Positions 20,806-35,700 of a stretch of DNA of 64,000 bases are shown piece by piece. The stretch lies in assembly GCA_020881915.1 (NCBI GenBank), contig JAJFPB010000007.1:3286001-3350000 (forward strand), given 5' to 3'. Under the pieces are notes generated by a model that was not told the DNA's origin, did no database searches, and worked only from the letters and a program-made list of their open reading frames with translations. Every line of letters begins with the position of its first letter. Position 1 is the first letter of the stretch. This DNA comes from Paramyrothecium sp. XJ0827. Taxonomy: Eukaryota > Ascomycota > Sordariomycetes > Hypocreales > Stachybotryaceae. Both the position numbers and the translations under genes were made by a program.

Positions 20806-22276
20806 GGCGTTTTTGGAAAGCATTGGGGTTTATGTCGATGTCTACGGACTGCATGCCGGAATGGCATTGACCCCAGCTGGGCAACCGAGTAGATATCGCG
20901 CCGATTATATTACAATCGCCGTATCAAGATGCTACGATGTACTACGAGGCTCGACCAATGGAAAGGAACTTTAATAAGAAGTAGAAAATTCTCTGACCTG
21001 CCGTTTTTCGGTCTGTGATACGGTTTGTGGTAAAAGCGAGCAGATTGACTAGCTGACAACAACATGGCGAACATGGCCCAAAATTTGGGGGGACGGAGAA
21101 TATTTACAAAGTCTGGGAAGTGTCATGAACCGGGTCTATAATTGATACATAGCCTTAGATGCTACAGAATACCATACATACCAGGCAAATGGCCATCTGA
21201 ACTCATTTTGTCCATCTACAATGTCCGAAGTTGTAATGCATGTAAGCTTCGCCGAATTAGGGAATGTCAACAAGAAAAACATTGGCCTCGGCACAGACAG
21301 TCCAAGCGTTTTTGCAGTTGCCAAAAAATCGGGACTGGTGTAAATTTACTCGCAAGTGTATATTTGGCATTGTTGCTCTTCTTGTTACGAAGCGAATGAT
21401 GTAGAGGTTGAATCACTCAAGTCGTGGCTAACAAACAACACCAGAAGTCATCCTTTACACGGTGTTGTCGTAAAGATGTAAGCGGTTGCTAGGGAAAATG
21501 ACCTCGGCATTACTTGACGCGTTCGGCCAATCAGGCAAGGCCCCTGCTGTTCCAGCCCCCTCTTTTGCAGACATCAGCCTCACTCCAGCCACTTGTCACG
21601 CCGTCACACACATCTCTCCGCAACGACCCTCTCGCCGCTGGGCCACCCCCATGTCGCAGCTCTGAAGTCTGATTGACCAGAAAGTGCTCTGCTTTGCTTT
21701 GCTCTGCTTGCCTTGCCCAGCCCAACAACGCTAAAGCCAAAGCACTGGGACCCTCCCACCTCTCCCCTACCCCCAAAATCGTTACGACACGACCAACCCG
21801 CGACACCATCATCGTCAACCCATCAATCCTGCTGCTTTCGCGCGTAAGTCAACCCTCCCCCCAGCCCATCGTCTGATTTGCCCACCGCGCCGCGATACGA
21901 GAGGCCGTCAATTGCTCGAAGAGACTTGAAAGTACCTGAACATCCGAGGCGATCAACAATTGCCTTCAGACGCCGCCCCTACGTGACTCGGCTGTTAAGC
22001 TCGGGTAAACAAGTCCATTGGCCACCCACCCCGACTCCCGACGATCCTCGATTGCGCCCATACGACCCATCCCCGTTCTTCAACCACTGCTATACCTCAT
22101 TCTCACGCAATTTCATCATCTAAAAAGAAGACCCACTAACATCATCGCCTGTGCCACGGCTAGACAGACCTCCTTTCTGTGTTTGGATGACGACGCCCTG
22201 AGACCGCCGACGAAGCCTCTAGCCGCCTTCTCCCCAAAAGACTTGTGCGCGACGATCCTGCTCTCCGCAGCCCACC
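20806..22276. other. intergenic and 5' leader of PMP22-like gene
   Basis: The left half is featureless. From about 21540 the + strand is pyrimidine-rich, typical of a fungal promoter and 5' UTR. A GTAAGT at 21844-21849 may start a 5' UTR intron, but I could not fix its acceptor. Confidence 0.45.
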
Positions 22277-23231
22277 ATGTCGGTCAAATTTGAGCGCGAG
22301 ACCGTCAAGCAGGCGCAAAAGGTCATGTCCGGCGCCGAGGGCGGTGTCTTGCCCGGGACCAGCGGCAAGCACCCCATCGCTGCCGCCGTCGGCACTGCCT
22401 TGACCGGCGGCGCCTCCATGGCCGGAACCAAGGGATATCTAGCTGTGAGTCGACCCAATAACACTAGCGATGTCCGCCTGCTAACCAGTATCGCTTCATT
22501 CAGGCCTACATTCAGCAGCTGGAGAAGCACCCTTTGAGGACAAAGATGCTCACAGCTGGTTCCCTCGCCGGTCTGCAGGAGCTGATTGCTTCGTGGATGG
22601 CTAAGGACCGCAACAAGCACGGCAACTACTTCACCTCCCGCGTGCCCAAGATGGCCGCCTACGGTGCCCTCATCAGCGCCCCTCTGGGTCACTTCCTCAT
22701 CTGGTTGCTGCAGCTCTTCTTCAAGGGCCGCACTAGCCTGCGAGCCAAGATCTTCCAGATCATTGTCAGCAATTTGGTCGTAAGTCTTAATCCTAATCGA
22801 AATTCGGCCACCTGTCTGACACGCCGCAGATTGCACCGATTCAGAACAGCGTCTACCTGGTCGCCATGGCCCTAATTGCCGGCGCCCGCACCTACCACCA
22901 GGTCCGCGCCACCGTCAAGGTTGGCTTCTGGAAGGTGATGCGTGTCTCGTGGATCACCTCCCCCATCTGCTTGGCCTTCGCCCAGCAGTTCCTCCCTGAC
23001 CAGCTCTGGGTGCCCTTCTTCAACGTCGTGGGCTTCGTCATTGGTACCTACATCAACACCGTCACCAAGAAGAAGCGCCTCGCCGCCCTCCGCAAGAAGC
23101 ACTTCGGCGACGGCCGCGACGGCCGCACTGGTGGCCCCCCTCCCATGGGCCGCCCTGACGACTACACTCCTCTGGGAGGTCCTGGCCCCATGGGTGGCCC
23201 TGGCCCCCTCGGACCCAACCCGCCTTACTAG
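22277..23231 (+). CDS. Mpv17/PMP22-family membrane protein, WSC-like
   Basis: Exons 22277-22444, 22504-22779 and 22830-23231 (introns 59 and 50 nt) give 281 aa. Multi-pass membrane protein: hydrophobic stretches include GALISAPLGHFLIWLLQLFF, NSVYLVAMALIAGA and LWVPFFNVVGFVIGTYI. The Mpv17/PMP22 signature is the W-x-PxxN/FxxV type region around DQLWVPFFNVVGFVIG. The C-terminal 40 residues are Gly/Pro-rich (PPPMGRPDDYTPLGGPGPMG). Fungal members include peroxisomal PMP22 and Neurospora WSC, which organises Woronin body assembly at the peroxisome membrane. The soluble N-terminal leader and Gly/Pro tail make WSC an attractive guess, but the sequence alone does not settle it against other family members. 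Confidence 0.8.
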
Positions 23232-24010
23232 AGGACGCCGCCGGGAAGGCTTGAGGAAGCCCATGGACGACGTAGGATCGACCGACTTTGCAGATCCAAG
23301 GGGTACCGAGAGGTGGTTGGCTACTTCAACTATTGGCAAGATACAAGTTGGGGCTAGGCCAGCCCAGGGATTGCACAGCAGCCTCGGATGGGCTTCCCTG
23401 AAAACGAAAGTGGAGGTCGGATGCGATGCCGTATCTACGAGGCGGGCCGTACATTTACAAGCATGCAAAGTACGGGCTGCTATCTTGGCCGCGGAGGACG
23501 AGGCGGTGCTAATGACTGTCAAATGCTCCTTGTATAAATCAGGCTTGATGTGTTTCTTTGCGCTATGGATTTTTGCACTGTTTGGTGTCGAGGTAGATAG
23601 TTGTATCTATTACGTTGTTGTTCATGCCACTCTCCGATTGTGCTCGAGGTGACTGACCCTGCCCCCAATATTGCACCAAGTCAGACGTGATCTCTTGCAT
23701 GACGCACGTTCGTCGTAAAGTCGAGGCACGGCACTCTTCCACACGAATGGAGAATGTGGTGTAGGCAAGCCCGTCTCTCGGTTCCGCGTAATGGTGACCG
23801 AGCTGCGCTGGTAACGGCCCAGTATAGGGCAACGCGTTCGCCTCTTCCGCCGCAGGATACTGCAGGCTTGCGATACGGAGCCTCGTCCATGATCGACTCG
23901 CTTTCGAAGTGAGAAATTATCCGCTCATCCAGGACCCTCCCGTCCTGCTGTTCGTCTCGAAATCTTCCGTAGCCATAATTCCATTTCACATTCTCGCTCT
24001 TTACCTTCTC
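23232..24010. other. convergent intergenic
   Basis: 3' regions of the PMP22-like gene (+) and VPS22 (-). No gene seen. Confidence 0.5.
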
Positions 24011-24811
24011 TCAACCACCAACCGCGCTCCCGTCCGTGTCCACCATGAACCCGGGGCTCCAGTACTCCCACTCGCCCCTGGTCTGCTTGTCCACCCACAG
24101 CAGCCCCCCCGCGACCAGGTCGTCGATGACGGTCCGGCACCGCGCCGCCTCCCAGCCCAGGTTGTCGCGCAGCATGCCCACGCTCACGAAGCCCAGCACC
24201 TGCGCCGCCTCGACGACGGCCGCCTGGTCGTTGCTCAGCTCGCGCGGCACGCTGCGCACGTACTCCTTGCGCCCGACCGTCACGATGCCGTAGCTGCCGC
24301 CGAGCGGGCGCAGCGTCTCCACCGCGCGCCGCACGTCGTCCTCGGACACGTCGGCCGCGCCCGCGCCCGTCGCCTCGGCGCGCATCGCCGCCACCCGGTC
24401 GCGCACCTCGCGCAGGCCGATCAGCCCGCCGTTCTCGCCGCGCGTCGCGCCGCACACCTCCACCACCCGCACCGCGAGCTCGAAGTAGAAGTCGTTGACC
24501 GTCTTGCCCAGCAGCTGCGCCCACACCGAGCCGCCGCCGCTGCCGCCGCCGCCCCCGGTGTTGCTGCCCGCGAGGGGGTCGACCCCGATGGCCGTGCACA
24601 TGCGCGCGAACTGCGCCCGGAAGGCTGGGTCGGAGCGGATGTCCTTGGCGTGCGTCTGCGCGAACTGCTGCAGCAGCGACCGGAAAACGGAGAGCTGTGT
24701 CTCGAGGGCCTGGGCATTGCTGGCGCGGAGGGTCGACCCGTGCGAGGCGAACTGGGCGGATGTGATGCGCGACCGGTCAAAGGCGCCGATGCCGACGCCT
24801 TTGCGAGACAT
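24011..24811 (-). CDS. SNF8: ESCRT-II subunit Vps22/Snf8 (EAP30)
   Basis: Intronless, 266 aa. Start MSRKGVGIGAFDRSR matches the helical N-terminus of Vps22. Landmarks are LSVFRSLLQQFAQTHAKDIR, FRAQFARMCTAIGVDPLA and VNDFYFELAVRVVEVC, then two winged-helix domains to the C-terminus (SYGIVTVGRKEYVRSVP and LLWVDKQTRGEWEYW). ESCRT-II acts on endosomes in sorting ubiquitinated cargo into multivesicular bodies, together with Vps25 and Vps36. It carries a Gly/Ser-rich insertion (GGGGGSGGGS, about residues 86-95) just after DPLAGSN, where most relatives have only a few residues. GC-rich third positions are strong here and create a long meaningless open frame on the + strand. Confidence 0.93.
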   Translation of the reverse strand: MSRKGVGIGAFDRSRITSAQFASHGSTLRASNAQALETQLSVFRSLLQQFAQTHAKDIRSDPAFRAQFARMCTAIGVDPLAGSNTGGGGGSGGGSVWAQLLGKTVNDFYFELAVRVVEVCGATRGENGGLIGLREVRDRVAAMRAEATGAGAADVSEDDVRRAVETLRPLGGSYGIVTVGRKEYVRSVPRELSNDQAAVVEAAQVLGFVSVGMLRDNLGWEAARCRTVIDDLVAGGLLWVDKQTRGEWEYWSPGFMVDTDGSAVGG

Positions 24812-25360
24812 GATGGGTGCTCTCGGAAGAATCAGGCAGAGAGAAGAGAGAGGTAGAGGCTCGCACGTTCGAGATCGGGGAGTTGAGCAATATGTAACGG
24901 TTGTGGTTGGAGGTGCGGAGGGCTATCGGAGTTCTGGAACGCTATCAAGGTATTACGTAGTCTTGGCGAGGTGAAGTTGACAGCAAGTGGGGCAAAGCTT
25001 TGTGAGACCGGGGGGTTTGTCTTGGTTGCTCACGATTTACGAGACAAACCCAACGCTAAACGCCTGGTATTTGTTTCGCTTCTGCCTATCTTCAGGAACC
25101 AAAGACAACCAGGCTTTATCCTTCATTCCGGTTGATTCCAAGAAGGCAAGCGAAACAAATACTTGAAAGATTGGTGAATTGAGACGACCGCATCCGAGAT
25201 GGTGAGAAGAGCGACGGCGTACAGCCAACATCAATATTAAAGAACAACAGACGCCACAGCGGCTGGCACCCTCTATCCTGCCCAGTCTTCGTTACATCAT
25301 TTCAGCACGTTTGCTTCTCTAGGATTCTATACACAAGATCGTAGCTCGTTTGAAAAAGCT
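24812..25360. other. intergenic, VPS22 promoter and YDJ1 3' region
   Basis: Promoter of VPS22 (minus) and 3' UTR of the DnaJ gene. No gene seen. Confidence 0.5.
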
Positions 25361-26835
25361 TTACTGTGTTTGGCATTGCGCCTGTCCCTCGTCCATGTCG
25401 TCGTCGTCCTCCCATTCGTTAGCGAAGCGGGGATCGCCAGAGTTCTCGCCCATCTGATTGCACGTTAGCACATGTACTCGTGAGTCCTAACCAGGATTGT
25501 GAACTCTTACCTTCTCGATATCAGCATCGTCCTCGTAATCAACCTCATCCACCTCATCGGCTTGGATTGAGGCAGGTGGAGGGGGCAGCATCTTGTGCAG
25601 AGACTCGTAGGCGGCATCGTCCTTCAGCCACCCATCTTCGGGGAACTCAACAGTGACCAAAAGATACAAGTCACCCTTGTTCTCTCCCCGCTTCATCGGC
25701 ATGCCCTCCTCAGGAATCTTGAGGCAGTCGCCGGGGCGCAGGATCTTGCCGCGAGGGCGATCTATTGAGATACCACGTCCGTCCAGGTGCTTCAAGACGA
25801 CCCGGTTGAAGCCCGTCAGGGCCTCGCTCAGCGAGACCTTGAGTTCCGCGGACAAGTCATATCCAAGTCGCGTGAAGACATCGTGGGGCTCTTCCACAAG
25901 GGTAAAGACGATGTCGCCAGGAATCTGATCCGGGAACTGATCGGCTTCGCCCTCGAGAACAATCCTCTCGCCCTGCATGGAACCACGAGGAATGTAAATC
26001 TCCAGGACCTTCTTCTCCTGCGTCGTTCGCTTGCCCTTGCACTTTTTACAGCGATCCTTCTCCTTGAAGACGTTGCCCGCACCCTGGCAGTGGTCACACA
26101 GAACCGTCTCCCTCCTCATCATGCCGGGGCCAATCTGACGGATCGCATCGACGATACCATTGCCCTTGCAGCGCTCGCAAGTCGTCGACTTGGCCTTTTC
26201 CTTGCCACCAGACCCCTTGCACTGGCCGCAAAGAACCTGCTTGTTGGCGGCAAACTTGACAGTCTTGCCTTTGTAGAGCTCCTCGAGAGTAACCTTGTAT
26301 TCCTGCTCCTCGTCGGGGCCTCGTCTCGGTCGCTTGGCTCCGCCAGGGCCACCAGGTCCGCCAGGTCCGCCCGGGCCCATGTTGAAGCCGAACATCTGGG
26401 AGAGAATGTCGTTGAGGTCGACTTCGGGGCCGCCGGGGCCACCGCGCGACTTGTCAAAGGCAGCCATGCCATGGGTGTCGTAGAGGTGGCGCTTGTCCTC
26501 ATCGCTGAGGATCTCGTAGGCCTGGGTGATCTCTTTGAACTTGATCTCGGATTCGGCACGCTGCTCCTCGGGGACCTTGTCGGGATGGTACTTCAAAGCC
26601 GCCTGTTCTACGGGTTAATATCTCTGCAAAGGGCGGGCATGAGCAGCGGGTAGAACGTGCCTTGCGGTAGGCTTTCTTGATTTGGTCTTGCGAAGCATCT
26701 TTGTCTATCGATAGCAACGCTGGGATGGTATTAGCATTTTGGAAACGTCCTTGCGGAAAGCCACAGAAAACGCAATAGAAACATACCATAGAGGTCGAGA
26801 TCCTCGACCCCGGAGCCAGGCATAGAATCATCCAT
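25361..26835 (-). CDS. YDJ1: type I DnaJ co-chaperone (Ydj1/Mas5-like), CaaX
   Basis: Class A Hsp40 that stimulates cytosolic Hsp70. Exons 26835-26787, 26719-26661, 26602-25511 and 25453-25361 sum to 431 codons (430 aa); introns are 67, 58 and 57 nt. J domain residues 15-75, with [13 protein letters not shown] split by intron 2 and the HPD triad at 42-44. A Gly/Pro-rich linker follows. Four zinc-finger repeats come next: [24 protein letters not shown] and a degenerate CKKCKGKR. The C-terminal peptide-binding domains follow. The last exon encodes [14 protein letters not shown] and ends CQTQ, a CaaX-type farnesylation signal like CASQ of yeast Ydj1. Intron 2 is GC-AG (donor AAG/GCACGT), the only way to restore the J-domain sequence. 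Confidence 0.95.
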
Positions 26836-30134
<3,299 letters not shown>

Positions 30135-30273
30135 GCTTGTTTATCTAAACTGTAAGAGCTGTTGGAAGAGCTTGTAATCTTATACACCTGTACCACTATG
30201 GAAAGAATAGAATGTTCTAATAGATGGCGTTTTGTCTACCACCTACGAGCCTACTCCTGGTGTCTCGTCAGGG

Positions 30274-30360
30274 ATAAAACACTAATATCACCGTTTTGAT
30301 CACTGGTTAGGATTATCGTCAGTCTATTCAGTGATCAAAACGGTGATAATACTGTTTTAT
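30274..30360. repeat. inverted repeat, possible MITE or hairpin
   Basis: Left arm 30274-30305 and right arm 30329-30360 match at 30 of 32 positions as an inverted pair around a 23-nt spacer. The inner 19 bp (ATCACCGTTTTGATCACTG) are perfect. Both arms carry TA close to their outer parts, compatible with a tiny TA-targeting element. It lies 140 bp beyond the MSE1 stop, so a transcript-end hairpin is the alternative. Confidence 0.7.
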
Positions 30361-30916
30361 TCCTTTTAAAATACGGTGGGTGTGCTGCTAGGTCCTACTT
30401 CGGAAAGTACAGAGATTGGCATTGGTTGCAAGAGCCCATTGCCTTATACAATATGCCGGGCACATTCTCAGACATTCAGACACGTTATCACAGCAAATGG
30501 AAACAGCAAAATTCGCCAGTCTGATGCTATATTCAAGTCCTCATCACTCGCCACTGGCCAAGGCATGAACCTTTCTACATCTAGTAGTAAAAACCCTCCG
30601 TCTTTCCTCCGCACGCTTGTGGTTCCCCTTTTGACTCCGCTGAAAAAATACAGTGGGAAAACAATTACATCACCGACAACGAAACAACCACCGAAGTCCA
30701 GGGGTTCGGCTGGACATTTCCGTCTCTTACTCATGGTCATCTTCCGTCATCCAACTCGTGATTAATGATGCTAATGGCTTGTAACGACGAAAAAAAAATG
30801 TGACCCGGATGTAGACATGGGTCGGCAGGGGATAACAAAGGGAAGATGTTTGTCCATAAAGTCGTAAGATATCAAGTATGCTCAACATGACGCCCTCACA
30901 TGTTTTGGGTATAAGT

Positions 30917-32763
30917 CTAAATCTCAAAAATCCACATCTGCAAAAGCTGTTAGCTATGTGTTCGTTGCTGGGGATCTAGTACTGGGAAAAGCTTACCTCC
31001 ATCTTGCCAGTATCTTGCCTCTGTTTCCTCGCCAGGTTCCGCGAGGTGGAGATGGCAATGTCCAGGTCATCCTGGTCGCCCATGGTGATCATGTCACCAT
31101 CGGGGGCATCCTCGTCCCTGATCTTGACCTTGAACTTGCGACGCAGCGCAAACTTGTCGCGGATTCGATCGACCAAGTCGGGGAATTCGATGGCGGTACC
31201 GACAATGATGTAGCGAACGTCATCAGCGACATGGGCCTTGATGCGGATCTTGCGGACTTCAATGCGCCGAGACGAGGTCCTTGTGGAACCTGTGCCGCGA
31301 CGGTTGGATGACACCATCTCGAACTCGTCCTCATCAAAAGAGCCGTAGTCGGATGCAGAGGCCTCCTCGTCGTAACGAGGCTGTCTCGAGCGCCTGCCGC
31401 CGGAGCCACGGGGGCCACCACCGCCCTGGTACATATCGTAGAGCTCGTCTGGGTATGCCTCCTCACCCTCTTCAATGGGCCTGGGCGTCCGCCTCGACGG
31501 GGCCCTCATTGTGGTCTGGGCTGGCATAGCAGAAGCAGAACGCCCAGGTCTCGCGCGGGCAGCCTCTTGTGGTGAGATAGTCTTCTCGTACTTGCGGTTG
31601 GATTCTTGCGTTTGGATGTTGAGCTTGGCCAGAGGAGGCTTCTGTCCGTTGCGTACGGACTGGCCACGGGTAGGGCGGTCAGCCTCAGGTGGCGGGGTAG
31701 GCGGGAAGACGTTTCGGTTGGTGGGAGGCTCGGACTGCTGTCTCCTGGACTGGATACCGGGCTTGACAAGGTTGGTAGCGGCAAAGGAGATGTCGGCGGC
31801 CGGGCGGTCGTCCTTGACTTCGATCTTGGCAGCCTGTCTGAATGTGAGCAACTTTTCTGTGGTGCGTTGTCAGGTAACACGTACGTTCTTGATTTCGGAA
31901 CCAGCAAAACCCGTGAATGCATTCGCACGATCTGAGGCAGCCACCAATCGAGCCTTTCCAAGGTAGTCCTTGGTCTTGAGATTTCGGACCTTGGCGTCAT
32001 TGGGCCTGTACACGACGCCAACGGGGATGGAGAAGACAGTATAGCCCTGTCTCATAATTAGTAAAGAGCTGATTGTAGTGTGAGTAAACTCCGTACCTCG
32101 GCCTCTTCCCGGATAGCCTCGTCGATAACGTTGTGGTCCTCCACCACCTTCTCCTTGACAGCATACGCCAGGTCCTGCAGACCAGCCTCCTTTTGCTGCA
32201 GGTAGATGTAGCACAAGCCACGGTTGAACAGAACCTCGCAGGAGTAGAGCTTGAAGAGGAGTCCAAGCTGGGCATAGTCGATCTGTGTGTTGCCTCGCAG
32301 GTACAGCAGGGTATCGTTAAAGTTGGCGAGGGCCTCCTCGAAATCTCCTAGTAGGAAGTTGGAAACGCCTTGTTGGAAGTAGGCTACGGCGAGGTATTGG
32401 TCTAGACGGATTGCACGTTGATAGCACTCAACCTAGAAGCAGATTCGAGGTTAGCGAACGTGTCACGGCACGAGACACAGCATTGAGAAAGGGGAACTTG
32501 CAGCTTGCTCGTGCTCCCCAAGTGTGGCATGGATGACACCCATGTTGAAGAGGATCTTGCTCGTGTCGGAGATCTTGTCGAACTCGCCAAGCGCATCCTC
32601 GAACTCATTGTTGTCGTATCGCCCTAGGGCCGCGACCCAGGTTTCGATTTCCTATCATCGAACGTGCCACGGTCAGTGAAACGATTCCTCCTCTGCGCGT
32701 GGAGCAGGCCGGAATGAAGGGGGGGCAAGAGTGTTCTCTGGTGCTCACCTGTTTGAGCGACAT
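30917..32763 (-). CDS. noxR: NADPH oxidase regulator NoxR (p67phox-like)
   Basis: Activator of fungal NoxA/NoxB with Rac, at the plasma membrane. Exons 32763-32749, 32651-32502, 32432-32097, 32046-31885, 31833-30997 and 30937-30917 sum to 507 codons (506 aa); introns are 97, 69, 50, 51 and 59 nt. The first exon is only five codons (MSLKQ) and the last seven (ends MWIFEI). Residues 5-160 form TPR repeats (FNMGVIHATLGEHEQA, AVAYFQQGVSNFLLGDFEEA, LFNRGLCYIYLQQKEAG). The activation segment GYTVFSIPVGVVYRP follows, then a Pro/Ser/Arg-rich linker. The C-terminal PB1 domain has the OPCA acidic motif EDAPDGDMITMGDQDDLDI. Intron 2 has a GC donor (GCAAGT). No SH3 domain is seen. Confidence 0.95.
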
Positions 32764-35700
32764 GATTGCCGCAGTCTCTTGTGAATAGCTTCAGGCGCAA
32801 TGGTGGATTGCAAGTGCGAAGCAGACGTCTTCCAGCGACGAGAGAGAAAAATGTCGGACGGCTGCGAGAAGCTGGGCCGTGGGGAGAGAAAAGAGGTCCG
32901 GCGGCAAGGTACCTTAATGGTGGGCGAAAATGAATGGCGGGAGGTCGGGTGACTTTGGGCGCTTAGGGGAATGAGGGTGCTAAATATAATTAGGTGTGCT
33001 GGAGGCCGGGGGTGGTTACTGCAACGGTAAAAGCGCAGTGGGCGTGCTGTGAGCTCCCTGTAAGCCGTGGCCGGGTTGCGGGTTCTGGGCGATGCTGTCC
33101 CCCCTCCTTGGGCGCAGGGGCCTGCCGATTGGTTCGCCGCGAGACAGGACAGGTCGAGTTGCAGCAGACTATGCGCCTTGGCAAGTCTTGGAAGATATGG
33201 GCGACGGAGCGGTGGAATAGCGTTTGTTGGACCGGGTTAAAAGAGAGACAGTTGCTCCAGTTTTCGGTGCAGAAGTCGTGTCCTTTTTGGGTTTATTGTG
33301 CTTCTTCTGCTCCGGCGTGACGATTAGGTAGGTATATAAGTCCGGGCCGTAGATTTGATGAATTATTATTAGGATGCGAAGCCTAAGCCGACGGAGCGAC
33401 CATGTGTAAGCGACCAACCCAAATATGTATCTTTGTGTGAAACTGTAGCCGCAAGGTGACTCGGCAATCGAACGACGGGAAATGAGATCCTTCCAAACCG
33501 TTCGATGCGAAGATGCTTGTTCGGCGGGGATGGGCTTGCAAGGGTTCTTGCTGCTTCTGGGAATTTTTTACCTCGTAATAAACTGCGGTCGATGATGCTA
33601 TCACCACACTTTTTCGTTTCTCCCAAGCTCTTTCTTCAATGGTTTGCTTTCGCTTCCGCTGGGGGTCAAGGGACAAATCCGGCCGGCCGAAAATGAAATG
33701 CCTCGTTAAGCGATGCTGTCACGGTCGAGACAGGGTTGTGTGGTGCTGGGTCGGAAAGGACTGAATAGCTCCGAGCATCAAGCAAGGAAGCGGGAACCGC
33801 AGACTATTGATATGCGACCAAGGCAAAGACAATCACAGCCAAGAACCCTCGGGGTATAAAAACAGAAATAAGTATAATATGGTTAAAAGGGAGAGTGACC
33901 AGATCGTTCGCCGTGCAGCGTTCAGGATGGTGGACAACGAATGGACGAAAAGGGACGAAAGCCAGCGCCTAGAGAGGAGGGGGGAAAGGGAACGGGAGGG
34001 TGATTGCGGATGGGGAGAGTTGGTTTTTGACGGAACGCGCGTGGCCAACGGGCAGCAAGAAAGAAGGCCAATCTTCATGCCCATGCCACAGGCCCAACCT
34101 AGTGTCTACTCTTCCCTTGTTGCGCACACCCATCTAACGTTTCCCAAACACCTTTGACGGAGTAGAGACGAAGCACTGGTCGCTTCCTCCCACCAGGGCG
34201 TCGGCGACGCAGGGGAGCCTCTCCAAGAGGGTGGGTTTTACGGAGTTGATGGCGTTACGGACACTTGGGTTTGGTTTCTGGCTACCGCACCCATGTGGGT
34301 GGCTCTCTGTGTGAGAAGCAGAAGGGGGTGTGGTCAAGGAGGAGAAGGGGGTGTGGTATGTGCGTTCCAAGTGTCACAGAGTCGAGTCTGTGATCCAGGA
34401 CAGCACAAGTGTCACTGTCTACCTTGCCTTGCTACCACCGCCAAGCCTTATTGTATCTTGGTATCTCCCTAGGCAGGGCATGACAAGGCAGATGGATGTC
34501 CAAGTCTCGGTGTCCTGGTACTGAATGCACGCGCGCGTTGGTGGGGGAGAGAGGGGAGTGCCGAGGCGGTATGTGTGCGTCCTCGTCTAGCAGCCAGCTA
34601 GGTTGTATGTTGCTGCGGGATCGTGGGCTGTCTCCTCACCGTCTGCCTTGCTTTGGACGACACCGGCCGACGGAGACTTGAAATGTCAAAGGACGAACGG
34701 GCGAAAAGCCCAGAAAGAACATGTTCCTGAACCGCAATCGTGGATCGCTGCTACCCCATATGCACAGATTGATAAGTTTAGATTGAAGATGATCTGTTTG
34801 CAAGGACTCCAGAGCCCCGGGACGAAAAATCGTATGATTGCCATGTGTTCACCCGCACCACCCGCACCTTGCATCGTCAGTCCATCGAACGTTCTCTCTG
34901 CTTACCTTAACTCATCATGGGTGCACCAACATACGCGTATGCACACCGGAAAGCGTGAAAGGAGGCTAACGGGGTTGGGTGGGTGCCCTGCCCAACGCAG
35001 TAATTATCCCAACCCCATGCGACTGGAAAGCCGCAGTTTGCTTCGGGTGCGTCCAGGGGGGGTGAGCTGGTGAGGCTTGCTGCCCCCTAGCCCGTCGTGC
35101 ATTAGGCCCGGGGTCCATGTCCCCCATCTTGCATCACCAAGTGTTGCAGCCCGCCCACCTGGCCTCTCTCGCGGCGACCCCCCCTCGCCGCCCGCAGCAT
35201 CTGAGCAGATCTCGAATGCATTTTGTATCTGCCATTGGGCCGACTTGACAGGATCGCGGGCTACGGAGCGAGCCCGAGGAGGAGGGAGGGATGGAGGGAG
35301 CAAGCTGTCAAACCAGAAGAGCCTTCCTGCGTTTCCCCTGGACGGCGCAGCGAGTGTGACATCTCGACGAAAAGCCCGGGGGTGCGACGGTGACGTTGAG
35401 AGGGTGCTGGCTTAAGCGCCCACCCGTCAACCAACGCACATTTAGTGACGGGACCTGCAGGACCATGTGTTGTCTTGGTGTGTATCAAGGTCACAGCGCT
35501 TAACATGTGGTTTTGGTTTGCTGGGCACCGCGAGGCTCGACTACCTCCGCCTCGTTCTTGCGTGATGGAACCAACGATGTCATTCACGATTTGGCGAAGC
35601 TGCGCGCACATGTCCATCATGCCGAATGCGCGAGGTGCAGCTTAGAGAGAGCAGAACCTGCATCGCGACATCTGTCACACCGCACCGACAGTCCAGCGCA

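Noticed and set aside
23909..24856. 315-codon open frame on + opposite VPS22
   Set aside because: His/Arg/Ala-rich antisense artefact of a clear VPS22 gene.
25787..26653. 288-codon open frame on + opposite YDJ1
   Set aside because: Antisense shadow that also crosses the YDJ1 intron.
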